From: Moniliophthora roreri
Taxonomy: Eukaryota; Basidiomycota; Agaricomycetes; Agaricales; Marasmiaceae
Assembly: GCA_001466705.2 (NCBI GenBank)
Contig: LATX02000006.1
Coordinates: forward strand, 93,041 to 157,040
DNA: 64,000 nt
Direction: 5' to 3'
Shown here: positions 32,651-44,460 of the stretch, one piece after another
Numbering within the stretch: position 1 is the stretch's first letter
Layout: each line of letters starts with the position of its first letter
Program-made: the position numbers and the translations under genes
The notes under the pieces: generated by a model
What the model saw: the letters and a program-made list of their open reading frames with translations, nothing else
The model's database searches: none
Told to the model about the DNA's origin: nothing

Positions 32651-34885
32651 ATGGGCATTCAACATATCAAAGTCGAACATATCCCTCACCACAAGCGTCA
32701 CGCCCCCATCTCAAAGCGAGCATGCGAATTTTATACCGCTCCTAAAGCCTCGACTACGCACAATGCTAGCGAGCCTTTGCAGATAACTTGGGACGTCAAT
32801 TGTTTCGGTGCGGAGAAGAACCCCGACAAGTTGGATATATATTTGTATGCTCCAGAATTAGGCGTACGTCCTACAATTTTTCTCATTCTTCTTCTTACGC
32901 TAATACGGGGTACCCTAACACAGTCTAGCAACCCCCGTATCTTCCGTTGGGAAAATGTCCCCTTCAACGCCGGTTCTTACACTGCCGACCTTAACCCCGC
33001 TTGGTGGGGCGCATCCAACAACTCCACTTCCTCCACCGTCAACCTCCAACTTAAAGCCGTCGCACACGGTGATACATCTCTATGGATGTCATCTCTCCCC
33101 GCCGCTCCTATCTTCAAAGCTACGTACGACCCAAAGGTACCTGTCTCTGGGTCCGTTGCTGCCTTGGGAAACGACAACCACCTCGATCTCGATTTTAAAC
33201 CAGAACCGGAGAGCTCGAAAAAGGGAAAGGTCGCTGCAGCGGTACTTATCCCGCTGCTCTTTATTGCAGTTGGTGTGTTGGCGTATATGAAATGGCAGAG
33301 GAAGAGGACGGCGGATAAGAGAAAGAGCTTTGCTCAGCAAATCGATAAACGCATGTCGACGATTAGTGTTGATTGGAAGAGTATGTCTGCGGCGGGTGCT
33401 CAGGCGGCGATTCGGGCGTCCATGGCTGGAGATCCGAGGGCTAGTATGGCCATTAGACCAATGTCGAGTGCTTCGAGCTTTGGTGCTGCGGTTAATCAAG
33501 CTGGGTTTGGTGCAGGTGGTGGATATAGTCAGCCAGAGATGGCGCAGATGCAGAGGACAGTTGGAGTTGGATTGCGTAGTTCGGCGTTTTCGAACGCTCA
33601 GGTCGCTGAACGTGTGTCGAGGGTCTCGTTCGCAGAGTCGGCTCACCCACGTCCTAGGCCGTCTGGGGAGTCCTCTGGGAGGAGTGTGTATGAGAGAAGG
33701 AGTACGGCTGGGCAGAGTAGGGCTTTCCATCAAGGTTTCGTCCCCCCTCTTCCGAATGCTACAGGTCACGGTCACTCGTATGTCTTTTTTTTTTTTTTCT
33801 TCTTTTTATGCTACTTTATGCTAACGGTAATCCGATATAGTGCTTCGATAACCACCTCGCACCTCAATATATCGACTACGACGCTCTCTCATTACCCTGA
33901 AGAGGATCCCGAAGATGCCATGTCGCCCAAGCAGAAACAGGGAGCGTTTAGCCTTTCGACTGACGATATCAGGTTGCGTGTCGGTGGGATGGAGAAATAT
34001 GAAGATGTCGGGCCTGCTTTGTCGAGTGAGTAGTGGCTTTCCTCTTGGTTTCTTTCCTTTGCATTGCCCGAGTTGTTCTTTTTCATTCCTTGCTCTTTTT
34101 TTTTTTTTTTGCTTTTTTCCTTCTGTTTCTATTTCTCGCTGCTGGGTCGGCGTCGTGCGATCTGGGTTGTTATCAAGTCAGCGCCATCGACTTGTTCGGC
34201 TCGGGGATAGCGCATGCGTTGTTGATATTACGATCTGTGGCGCGCCATCATGATTCTGTCGTTGTGAAGATGATGGGCAGTTCCCATCATCTTACGGGCT
34301 GGTAGTCCAGTTGACTTGCCATCAGAGCTCGGATGACCTGCATCTTTTCTTCCCCTATTCCCACCGGCGCTATGCCCTTCGTTGATTTTTTGCGACTCTC
34401 TACTCTCTAAAATCATATTGACTAATTTTTTTTTAGTGATGCGCTCTCAATCCAACGACTCGACTTCTCCCGTCAACGAAGAAGCACTATATGCATCTAT
34501 GCCAACTCTCCCTACGCCCATCTACACCCGTGCTCTCACGACTGAATCGGATGATCCCATGCTGTTCACCGCTTCGCCAATGACACCCTCGTTCCCCTCT
34601 GCCAATCCATTCACACCGACCTCTGCAACGATGGCCAACTTGCCGTATACGCCCATGTCTCCGGATGATATGCTTCGTGCGTACGCTGAGAGGCAGAAGC
34701 AGTCTCAAGCGCCTGTTCCGGGGATGATGGAGAGGGTTACGAGTCCTGACGACATGCTTCGTGCATATGCGGAGAGGCAAAAGGCTCCGGGAATTGAGAG
34801 GGTTACAAGCCCACCTGTTGGAAGGCCGCTTATTGGTGGTGCGATGAGTCCGAGTAGAGGTGCGTATGGAGTCGAGGGTGCGTAA
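32651..34885 (+). CDS. single-pass membrane protein with SPDDMLRAYAERQ repeats
   Basis: Four exons, 32651-32863, 32924-33777, 33841-34025 and 34437-34885, sum to 1701 bp (566 residues) in frame. The ectodomain has LQITWDVNC and RIFRWENVPFNAGSY, a probable beta-sandwich. One membrane segment (about residues 174-194) is followed by basic residues. The cytoplasmic part has RMSTISVDWKSMSAAGAQAA, then RVSFAES, LSTDDIRLRVGG, and a C-terminal exon with SPDDMLRAYAERQK twice. This domain order matches a family I know from many Agaricomycete genomes, annotated only as hypothetical. Related proteins normally have a signal peptide; none is clear here, so the true start may be in an unseen upstream exon. 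The last intron is long (411 bp). Pseudogene copies lie at 39.2 and 42.9 kb. Confidence 0.82.
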
Positions 34886-35309
34886 GTCTGGGGGGTGTTG
34901 TAGTGTTATGGTGTATGGTGGTTGTTGAGCCTCCACCTGTCTGTTGACGTCGGGTGCTGGTCTCGTCCGCTCGTTTTTTTTGTTCCTGTTATGTCTGGGA
35001 TTCCGTGATTCGATTTTTTGTAAATCTTTGCGATTGTACCTGCCTCATCTTACATATCCTCCTCCTCCTCCCATTCCTCTACCCTTGCTTCCCTCAAGGC
35101 CGTGCCTACCTCCATTTACCTTCACATTCCGTCTATACCTTCCTCTTTGTCCTTCAGGAGCTACCGCCGGCTTACAGCCTTCTTTTTACATATGATTCTG
35201 TGTGCCGCGACTTGGTGTCGGTCTGGCCATTGTACTTTCTACCTTTTCATTTTTTTTGACGTTGATGCATAGTAATGTGAACGTACATACCCTTTTTTCT
35301 ACATTTTAT
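34886..35309. other. 3' flank of the single-pass gene
   Basis: Probable 3' untranslated region. Its end (gttgatgcata, then a T-rich block and tttaatgtgatgtctttt) is recognisably conserved in both downstream pseudogene copies (near 40800 and 44370-44430). Confidence 0.5.
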
Positions 35310-35684
35310 TTAATGTGATGTCTTTTTGGTGTCAATAGCAATATGCAAGACGTGATTGTTATGGAAAAATATGTACAAGTGAAGAAGAGTGGCTTGTGTC
35401 CAGCATGGGAATGGTAGGTAAATAGGTGAATGAGAATGGGATGCAAAATGTACACTGGCAGGGAAGTAAGTGGTTGTGTGAGCGTTATAAAAACAGAAGG
35501 AGATACGAGATTGTAACAAGTCAGAAATGAGAACGTAGCAGAGAGTATCATGAACAGAATGCATGGATTTGTAGTATGGGGGGTAATGGGGCGACATGAT
35601 GATGTCGTTAATGCACACAGCTACAAAAAGAGTAAATGGGTGCTTGGAATAAGCAATAAACCAGAAGAAAGAGACATACCTGCA

Positions 35685-37345
35685 TTAGCCAATGTGAGGG
35701 ACAAAAGTTGTCCACTGGACAGTTTGGTATGCACTTGGAGAAAGATCTCGCAAGGCCATGAGAGCGAGGATGATGAGGGTGACTCGGGAGAAGACATAGA
35801 ATATGCTGAGGAGAATGGCAGTCATGACAATCAGGACTTCCAACCATTCTGAAGTGGAATGGCGCAACTCCTTCTGCCACCAATGCACACAACCCATTGC
35901 AATTGGTGCAGCTGCAACTGCAACTGCACATATCCGCCAAAGTAGCTGCTCAGTATGTGTTGCAAACTGGAATGACCATGGTATGCAGTGGATGGCACCA
36001 AATGCAGCTGCAATGGAATACACTGTGATGTAAAGTCGGAGTGGATCTTCCTCCAGTCTTGTAGGGAATTCATCTGTGACTGGTTTATCATCAAAGAGGT
36101 CAATGCATTGGAGAATAATGTTCCATGCCATCCACAATGGAAGAGAAATAAGCTGAACAGCTAATGGCAGATTGTTGGGCCTTGATTCACCCTCAAAGAT
36201 ATAGCCCCAGATTGCTGCCATTCCTTTTTGGACTGCCTCCATGCAGCTCCCCTCTGATTTACTTGACTGAGAAATTGGCAATTCTTGCTGTTGCCAAGTG
36301 ACCCGAACAGGATATTGGACCCGTAGTGGTTTATTCCACCAGAAGACATATGTGCCAAAATTGAGAAGTGCAAATCCTACAGTGATGATCTCAAGTTCAG
36401 TAATGGCAAGATGTTCTGCAGCACGGGCAGCTACTTGGAGGATGAACCAGGTTGTTTGTATGAGGGCAATGGATTTGGCTATGAAGTCAGCATGACTTTT
36501 GTCCTTGATTTCATCTTCAGTGATGGTGATGTATCCTTTTTGGAGGAAGTATTCCAGAAGGTATGATGGCTCTGGAGTGCCCTTTTCCTGTGAGAAAGTT
36601 GATGTGAGCAGGGTATTCCAATACAGACAAAAGTTGGATTATAGCTTTCCTGTGGCTGAATGGCATCCTGTATGAGAACTGGGTGAGAAGTAGAAGGTAA
36701 TACATCAAGAGGGTGACTCACCACTACATTGAACTTTGGAGTGTTTTTCTGAGGGGAACAATCTTGAACCTTTTGGATGTGTGTTTTGATCTTTTCCACA
36801 TATTCTTCTCTCTCAGTTGGGGAGTACTGCCTCTTGCCATCTTCAGAGTAGATCACATCTCCATCATTCCAGAGATACCCATGAAATGTGTCTCCTTCAT
36901 AGAGTGCAAAACCTCCCATAATGACAAAGAATGCATGTGACATTCCCCAGCCATAATCTGAGGTAAACACATTCAGTTCCAGATGAAATACCACTGAATA
37001 CAACTCACCTTTATACTTCTCAGCAATTGCCCTTGCAGAATACCACTGCCGCATTGCCCATAGAATGATAATCTCTGGTGCAAGGATTGCAATGACCATG
37101 AGTTGAATATTCTTGTATACCACCAAAGCCGAGTGTGTTCCAACCCTTGGGATATCTGGATGAATAGCAACCCAAGTACAAATCAGAATGACCGAGAGGC
37201 AGCTCCATAGAATGCCTGTTGTCGTTCTGCACCCGTTGATGTCGATACATTCACTGGTGACTGGGTCGAATAATGAAGAGGTGTTGGTTGAAGTGGCGAG
37301 TGTACTGGGAGCCAAGGATCGCGAGAGGGCATAGAGGAGGATCAT
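35685..37345 (-). CDS. multi-pass membrane protein family, copy F
   Basis: Minus-strand exons 37345-37009, 36957-36722, 36667-about 36629, 36587-35685. The first two and the last match copy E exactly in position and phase (signature DPVTSECIDINGCR, then APEIIILWAMRQW, YGWGMSHAFFVIMGGFALYE and the end TVQWTTFVPHIG). Exon 3 is altered. Relative to E, the sequence around the third donor (atttactg/gtatacc in E) is deleted. The only in-frame rescue I see is a GTCTGT donor at 36628, giving a 41-bp intron and a 504-residue protein. If that donor is not used, the gene is broken here. The gene is CpG-poor like copy E. Function unknown. Confidence 0.7.
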
Positions 37346-37559
37346 GGCATCTGGGGGGCTGCTGGAGGATGCAGGAATTGGGTTGTAATGCGGAGAGACA
37401 TGCCTTCTGCACGGGGCGACTAAAAATTCCACGTGCGCTGATCGTGATTGACAGCTTGCTTGCAGCAGTCACTGCACTCAATGACTCGGGTCCCTGAAGA
37501 CAACCTGTGCAAGTATCAGGTTCAGCGTGGAGTTTATAGAATGTGAAGTATCAAGAAAT

Positions 37560-38720
37560 ATATTCAGAGAAATTTAATATGCTTGATACACCTGCTCAAT
37601 GATGGGAATGAATGAACGGATTATGTGTTGTGTGAAGAATCTAGCGCTTGGGGTCAAGTTTAGGATCACGATAGTGACGGAAGCTCCGTTATCGAGCGGG
37701 AGATCGTTCACGTAGATGATGCCTACATAATTTCCCGCGGGAAGTAGGAGAGAGCGATCTGTATCTCGTGATGTTTGCACTGCTTCTTGATAGCGGTGAT
37801 TCACTCAGTACACGTTCTATTCCGGAACCAGGCCTATGTGTTTAGAGATTTACGTGCGGCTGCAAAGAGGCATTCAGCAACCCGCAGCCAAACGCGAGAT
37901 ACAGCGAGCGCACCGGCCTTAGAATGAGCCAACCGAAGACGAAGTAGCCAACATGATTCTGCAATAGTTCTATCACACTACTTACACGAAAAAGTGGACG
38001 GATTGAATTGAGAATGGCGATTGTCAGCCATGAGCTCGAAAAGGGATTTGATTACACAGACGGACACTGGCTTGCGACATCGATGTTATCTCGACGTAAT
38101 CTGTGATCCTCTTCTCGTCTTCGTTTGTTGCAAATTATCCGTTGTTCTAGGGGAGGCAGTACTATCGGGAACAGAACTTTTGATGGAGAGGGATCAATGA
38201 CATATTAATTTGATAGAATTATCCCATGTACGGGAATGTGAATACTCACCGACAAGGGGCCGTTCGAAGGTAGATTTGCATTTGGAATATTGATTCAGAA
38301 AGGCAGAGCGTCGGTAAATAAGAGAAGGATCTACCCACACATTCCATGGTATCGTAAAGAGCAGAACCGCCCATGGCAAACAAAGAACCCCATACGGTTA
38401 ACTGCCCTTGGTTCCGGAATGCAGAGACGGAAACTAATCAACCTTTTTTAAGGATTTTGGCAGTGACTTCTGGTATGAGAACGGTAAATGCGACGCCATT
38501 GAATGATGGGACTCATGGACGTATCAAAGTATGAGAGAGCGTCCATTTATGTTGCGAGACATTGATGCTGAGCGGAGAGGAGGTTGTTGTACGGCAATAA
38601 AAGTTGGCTGTAACAGAACGATCCATTTCAATATCAGCGGATGAAAAATTGACGCCTACCACCAAATCTGCATTAAGCATTCATTTGAGTAACGAGAAGT
38701 AGAATAGACATCAATGCGAG
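37560..38720 (-). pseudogene. unknown gene upstream of copy F
   Basis: Better-preserved copy of the gene at 22517-23720. Minus-strand exon-like stretches read MDRSVTANFYCRTTTSSPLS, VAFTVLIPEVTAKILKK, QLTVWGSLFAMGGSALYDTM and, nearer copy F, LPAGNYVGIIYVNDLPLDNG then VTIVILNLTPSARFFTQ. Stops between them fit introns in some places and decay in others. It may still be expressed; I cannot fix the exon chain or name the family. Confidence 0.45.
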
Positions 38721-39179
38721 CAACAACTTAGCTTTAACTGTCTACAAGTCCGGAGATCGATATGGCCGGAGAAGAGAAAAAAAGATGACGCACCGTGGGA
38801 AATGTACCTGCTGCGTGCCAACTGTCTTTCTCTCCCTCTTTCTCTCCACCCAGTCTCTTCCATTGTTCCCAAATATCGCGCAGAAAGATACTCAAAACAT
38901 TGGAGATTTATTCGGACTCAGGACGGAACGAAAACTCTAGGCTGAGGTGAGTCATTGTTGCCTTTTTCTCGGTTCATCGCTCATTCGTTTCCTCCAATCA
39001 GATTCGCGTCTCTCACAAGCTCCCGCAAGACTATTTCTCCGTAAAGGGCTCACGATGAATACGCTCGTCCCAAATCTGCACCTATATCGCTAGCAAGCCG
39101 TGGCACATTCCTAGGGACACAGGCTGTATGGATGGGCCCACCACGAGCGATACAAAACTGGGTATAGGTTCAAATACTT
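38721..39179. other. spacer, no gene seen
   Basis: Lies between the right inverted-repeat arm and the first pseudogene unit. It has CT-rich tracts resembling the promoter of the 32.7-kb gene. No intact frame. Confidence 0.4.
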
Positions 39180-40860
39180 ATGTACACCCCCTTTCTCTCC
39201 CTCTATCATTTTTATGACGCCAACATCCACTACAGAGTATCAACTCCGAATCTTTCTGCTGCGAAAACCTTCCCTCGTCCCTCGGCCCCACGTGCCCCCT
39301 CCCTCAATACCAGTGGAACACGTACAACCTCACTTCATGAATCGTCAGCGTCAGCCGCTGCTAACGGTGACACAATGCCATCGTTGCCCGCCACCCCTTT
39401 CCTCGAAGCCCTCATGACGCCCAAACACCTATCCTATTCCCTGCTACAGGGAGCGGTAACCATCCTAGCTTCGACTTTGAACCAAAACCCGAGTCGTCAA
39501 AGAAGGGCAACATCGTGCTGGCGTACATGAAATGGCAGAAGGGACCCTTCGAATGTCGGCGATAATTCGGGCTAATATGACGGGTGATCCGAAGGTTTCG
39601 ATGGTTGGCTGTTCGGTTGAAATCGAGTGCCAGTGGTGGAGCAGTCAATCATCCCGGGTTTGGTGCTAGTGCGGAGTACAGCCAGCAACTGGAGGAGGCG
39701 TTAGGAATCGTCCAAGTCAGCATCCTCGAATACCCATGCTGCCGAACTGCATTTTAAGGTTTTGTACCGAAGCAGTACCGAAGCAGGGTACGCAAGACGG
39801 AAGACATGTGGCAGCAGAGTAGGCTCTTCAGCGGGGCTACGCATCCGGCAGACTCTTCCTACCCGTCATAGTCATAGGTATATCTCTTTCCTACTTTTCT
39901 CTTTTGCAACGAACGCTAACGGTACCTTGGAATCACAGCACATGAGTTACTACAACGCGGCCTAACGTATCAGCCACAAGACACTTTCGTTACCCTCGAA
40001 CACTGGAATAGGTCATGTCGCCAAGCAAGAGCAGGGAGCGTCTAGCTGTCATACGGAGGATGATAGACTGAGAGTCGCCGAGAAGGAGAGGAATGTGCAT
40101 TTTGGGCCTGCTTTGTCAGGTGAGTAATGTTTTCCCGGTTTTCGAGTCCTTGGCGTTCACTTTCGGGCATTTCGTGTCTTTTTTTTTGGTTTATGGGGAT
40201 CTTTGACTGCTCGACAGACGGCCATACGTGTCGTTCAGTCCCTAGTTGATTTCGAGTCAAAGTTGAAAGACTTCCCCGTTATGCCCTTCCCAAGGCCTAA
40301 TTTCTCCTTTCGTGGCTGGGTTTGTGTCTTCTGACTTTACTGCCTGGTCTACATACCGCTTTTTGTTCGGCTGTTGCGCTACCAGACTTCTATGTTCGTG
40401 GTTAAATATGCCGGGTGGTATTTTCGTTGGTGCCAGTGCTTTTCGTTTGAGGTTCCCCCGTCAGCACGTTTCGCAAAACTTGTAATCTAATTCTTCCTTT
40501 TACTATAGCTCGGGAATGGTACCTCTCTCCTGCCATCGTCGTCGTCGAGGCAGCGCTTACGCCGTCTGTGCTCGAAGTGGAAACTACCGTTTTTCTCGCC
40601 ACGCGGTAGACACCATCCGGTTCGGTTCTTGAATGCTGTTCCTTTGTGCTTACCTCAATCCCCCGTGCTTCTCAATCATGTCGTGTTCCGATTTTGGGTC
40701 GAAGTCGAACAATTCCCCTGTTCCTCACTGCCATACCTATATTCTCTACTTCGTTGTTGGACTATGTGTTATCATCGGGACAGCTGGGCTCTTTCTTGAG
40801 ACCTTTTTTTAATTTATTTGGTGCGATGTCTTTGTGGTACCTTCAAAGCCATCTCAGTCG
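39180..40860 (+). pseudogene. pseudogene 1 of the 32.7-kb single-pass gene
   Basis: Follows the parent gene in order: ectodomain-like DNA with frameshifts, the GTTGGCGTACATGAAATGG-like end of the membrane segment (39518-39537), a shortened cytoplasmic part with deletions, the third donor (tttgtcaggtgagtaatg near 40120), then 3' flank. Many frame breaks and a large deletion just after the membrane segment rule out function. Confidence 0.7.
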
Positions 40861-41466
40861 TGTCATTTCACAGAAACACGTATGGCTCGTGGACGGTAAG
40901 AGTAATCGTATGAGCGGGGGAGATACAATTTCAACTCGGAAAGCCTCAGACTTGGACAGGGGAACCTGACGCAGAAAACACGTTGGATTACGCACGCCTT
41001 CACGTTTACTCAACGGCCTTCTCCCAAGCTGTCAAAGAACATGAGGTGAGGCCCAAGAGCGGAGGAGAGTCCAAAAGTAGGCAATGTGGTTTCTTCTTCC
41101 GACTTTGCTGTCCAGCTTCCTCGAAACTCCATTTTTGACAGCCGTTGATTCTATTCGAAACTCTAACGCACGATGATTCCACGAACAAGCAAATATCATA
41201 CATTCTTGAAAAAGGGCGTACCTATATAGCTATCGATAGCTATTTGGCGTCGAGAATTAGACGGCTGTTGGCAGCAACGATAATGTCTATAATGTCCATG
41301 CGATCAGACAACGACCTTTCTCGAATTTTCACCAACTTCTCATGCGGTTCTCAAAATCACTACTCCGAAAAGACTCAAACTAGATTTAGGGTGGAAAGAA
41401 GACTTTGAGATGGGGAGTCGAGTGACATATTTCCTTGGCTGGTACCTCCCGGAAAGAACAGAAATC

Positions 41467-42192
41467 TTAGCTTCCCAAGGCTTCTTCAGCGCTTCCGACC
41501 AAGCATGAGGCTGATGCGGGGGAAACGGTGCGGAGCGTTAACTGTGATAGCAAAAGCGATTGGTGAATGATGACATACCAGGCCTTAAGGTGGAGGTGCT
41601 TTGGTAGATAGATCATCGATGGGTTAATGCGGTCCTGCAGCGACACGCCATGAACCTGTTTCAATGCGAGGCACGCATGGCCGAGATCGGTGGGACGAAT
41701 TGGAGTGTGAATTGACAGATCTCCGACGTAGTCCAGTACATATGTCTTCCTGAGTATCCAACGCACTGACTATATTTAAGATACGTCAATAACGAGGCAA
41801 AATGGATCCAGGTTAACGTACTTCAAAATTCTTCACCAGGAGGTACTCGTAGTCCTTAGTTGCTATTCGTTCAGCGTCAACGTCCACGACGGATTTCAAG
41901 CTACAAAAAAAAGATGATAAGCTGCGAGGCTCAAGCACGAGAAGCCCTCATACTTTATGTTTCTGTGCCTCCGTGACAATGAGCTGTTCAAAACATCTTG
42001 AGTTCCTTGTCAAAATCAAGTCAAGATGCACCTGCAAAAATCATGAATCCAGAAAATATGACCTACTCACCCTGACCGGCATTGAACTAGTCTTCTCTGG
42101 ACCATATACGTTCATTCCGATTCCGATTGAGTGAGGGGTCGACAGGAATCTGGTAATGCTTCATCAAACTGTTTGCTTATCGTGTGAGACAT
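41467..42192 (-). pseudogene. unknown minus-strand gene, unit 1
   Basis: A possible ATG at 42192 (MSHTISKQFDEALPD) is followed by a frame change. Further exon-like blocks on the minus strand read NVYGPEKTSSMPVR, VHLDLILTRNSRCFEQLIVT, VVDVDAERIATKDYEYLLVK and ILRKTYVLDYVGDLSIHTPI, then RPTDLGHACLALKQVHGVSL. They are joined by plausible GT-AG introns. The later exons look intact; the start does not. I do not recognise the family. A second copy is at 45160-45802. Confidence 0.45.
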
Positions 42193-42210
42193 TGTAGTCG
42201 CTGGCCAAGG

Positions 42211-42274
42211 TGTTTGCCGGAACAAAATGCCGGTCGGCGCTTCGACAACGTTGTCAGCAACCATCACGATCATT
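42211..42274 (-). repeat. dispersed hairpin repeat, copy 3
   Basis: Minus-strand version of GTTGCTGACAACGTTGTCGA followed by CCGGCATTTTGTTCCGGCAA. It sits immediately upstream of the ATG of the unknown gene, so it overlaps a possible promoter. Confidence 0.7.
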
Positions 42275-42929
42275 CCTCGCAATGACCAGAACGCTTCTTT
42301 TTTCTTCAAGGCGAGTCACTATCAATGTCATTATGAGTGTTCGCTCAGTCATTCATTGTCAGGCCTGTTTACGCTGAAAAGCAAAATCCGAGGTTTTAGG
42401 CACTTGGACCATCTCCCATGGCTCTACATCACTACCGAGGCATCAAAAAAACATAATGGCAGAGCTTTCATGGATTACCTCGTACCCTCACGAAGAAGAG
42501 TGGTATCTCCACTCATATATCTCGTTCCTGTTCGTTCTCTCTTTTCGCTCTCTTCAGCTTACCGACCAAGTTACATATATCTAGAACATTTTTGGCTTTG
42601 ATACGTTAGGAGAGCACGTTATAAATCTCGTCTTCCTGACGTGCCTATCAGGTATACGCCATCCTTACTTTTTCATGTTATTGTTCAAACGCTAAAGTTT
42701 CTTCACATGGTTCTTCCATTTCTTAACCAGATTGCTCGTGTGTGTAGGGAAAGGATACGAGGAGAAATCAGGGGAGATTAGGCAAGCTTGGAGCGAAGGA
42801 TAAAGAGTTCGGTTGGGAAGGAAAGGGGAAAGAAAACGCCTTGGGTGTATGACACTGTGAGTTGCAGGATACGTGGAACACGATTCACTGTTACATGTCA
42901 ACCGCCGATGCCTCTGTCTCCTGAAGAAT

Positions 42930-44460
42930 CGTCACTGTTGACCCCGAATGCTCCGCTTCACACAATTTGGCCAAATTCCTGCATCTTCCAAACGCAAATT
43001 TGCGCCATGTCACGAAGCTGCCGGCCTACTCAACGTGAACTCAATCGATCAGCAATGCAAACAAGAGCAACATCGTGCTAGCGTACATGAAATGGCATAT
43101 GTGACCCTTCGAATGTCGTAGAAGCTTCGCAGACCACGTTGACGACAGGACGCTCGCGGCGATAATTCGGGCTAATATTGCGGGCAATCCGAAGGTTTCA
43201 ATCGATTGCTGTTCGGCTGAAATCGAGTGCCAGTCATGCCGGGTTTGGTGCTAGTGCGGGATACAGCCAGCAACTGGAGGTGACGTTAAAAATCGTCCGA
43301 GTCAGCATCTTCGGATGCCTATGCCGCAGAATGCGTTTCGTGGATTTGGACCGAGGCTGGGTGTGCAAGAGAGAAGACACGTGGCAGCAGAGTGGGCTCT
43401 TCAGCACGATTTACGTATCCGGAAGACTTTGCCTACCCCCCATGGTCATAGGTACGTCTCCTTTCCGCTTTTCTTATTTGTAACGAACGCTAATGATAAC
43501 TTGGAATTGCAGCACGTCAGTTACTGCAACGCGCGCTAACGTATCAGCTACAAGACACTGTCGTTACCCTCGAAAATTGGAATAGGTCATATCACCAAGC
43601 AAGAGAAGGGAGCGTCTAGCTGTTATACGGAGGATGATAGATTGAAGGTCGGCGAGGAGGAGAGGAATGTGCATGTTGGGCCTGCTTCTTCAGGTGATCA
43701 ATGTTCTTCTGGCTTTCGAGTCCTTGGCGTTTAGTTTTGGGTGATTTCATGCCTCTTTTCTTTGGTTTATGTTGTTCTTTGACTGCCTCATGGGCGGGTA
43801 TACGCATTGTTCAGTGATCGATTGATTTCAAGTCGATGTTGACATACTTCTTTCCCATTATGCCCTTCCCAAGACTTCATTTTCATTTTCGTGCTTGGGC
43901 GTGTCTTGCGACTGGTTTACGTACTGCCTTTTGTGCAGCCGTTGCGCTTCTGGGCTCTGTTCGTGATTGGGTTCGCCGAATGGTGTTTTCGTTGGTGCTA
44001 GTGCCTTTCGTTTGAGGTTCCCCGTCAGCACGCTTCGCGATACTTATGATTTGATCTATCGTTTGGCCATAGCTCGGGAACGATATCCTTCTCTTGTCAT
44101 TGTCGTCCGTCGAGACAGCGCAAATGCACCTGTGCTCGAAGTAGGAATTGCCGTTTTGTCTTGCCACGCGGTCGACGCCATCCGGTTCGGTTCTTGAATG
44201 CCGTTCCTTCGTGCTTACCTCGACTCTTCGTCTTCTCCGTCGTATCAGTATTCCAGATTTGGGCCAACGTTGAACGAATCCCTGTTCCTCACTGCCATAC
44301 CTATACTCTCTACCTCGTTGTCTGACTATGTGTTGTCGTTGAGACAGCTTAGCTCTTTCTTGATGTTGATGCATATTCTGAGGATAAATACGTTGACCTT
44401 TTTTAATTTATTCAATGCGATGTCTATATGGTACCTTCAAAGCTATCTCTGTCCTATCAT
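42930..44460 (+). pseudogene. pseudogene 2 of the 32.7-kb single-pass gene
   Basis: Duplicate of pseudogene 1 with its own extra changes. Shared landmarks are GCGTACATGAAATGGCA (43082-43098), GATAATTCGGGCTAATAT (43159-43178), and the 3' T-rich block with tcaatgcgatgtct near 44410. No open frame longer than about 120 codons survives. Confidence 0.7.

Larger units (their letters stand above)
35310..38720 (-). repeat. inverted-repeat arm, right
   Basis: Reverse-oriented counterpart of 22517-25985: 3' flank, membrane protein F, then the unknown upstream gene. Visible differences are many, so the two arms are old enough to have diverged. Confidence 0.85.
39180..42290 (+). repeat. tandem degenerate segment, unit 1
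   Basis: Collinear with 42930-45894. Both contain the single-pass pseudogene, shared 3' sequence with acgtttactcaacggccttc (41003 and 44597), the unknown minus-strand gene, and the hairpin repeat. A shift of about 3.6 kb. Confidence 0.8.

Noticed and set aside
33089..33775. 228-codon minus-strand open frame
   Set aside because: Antisense shadow of exon 2 of the single-pass protein gene; rich in Arg, Thr and His as expected for such a shadow.
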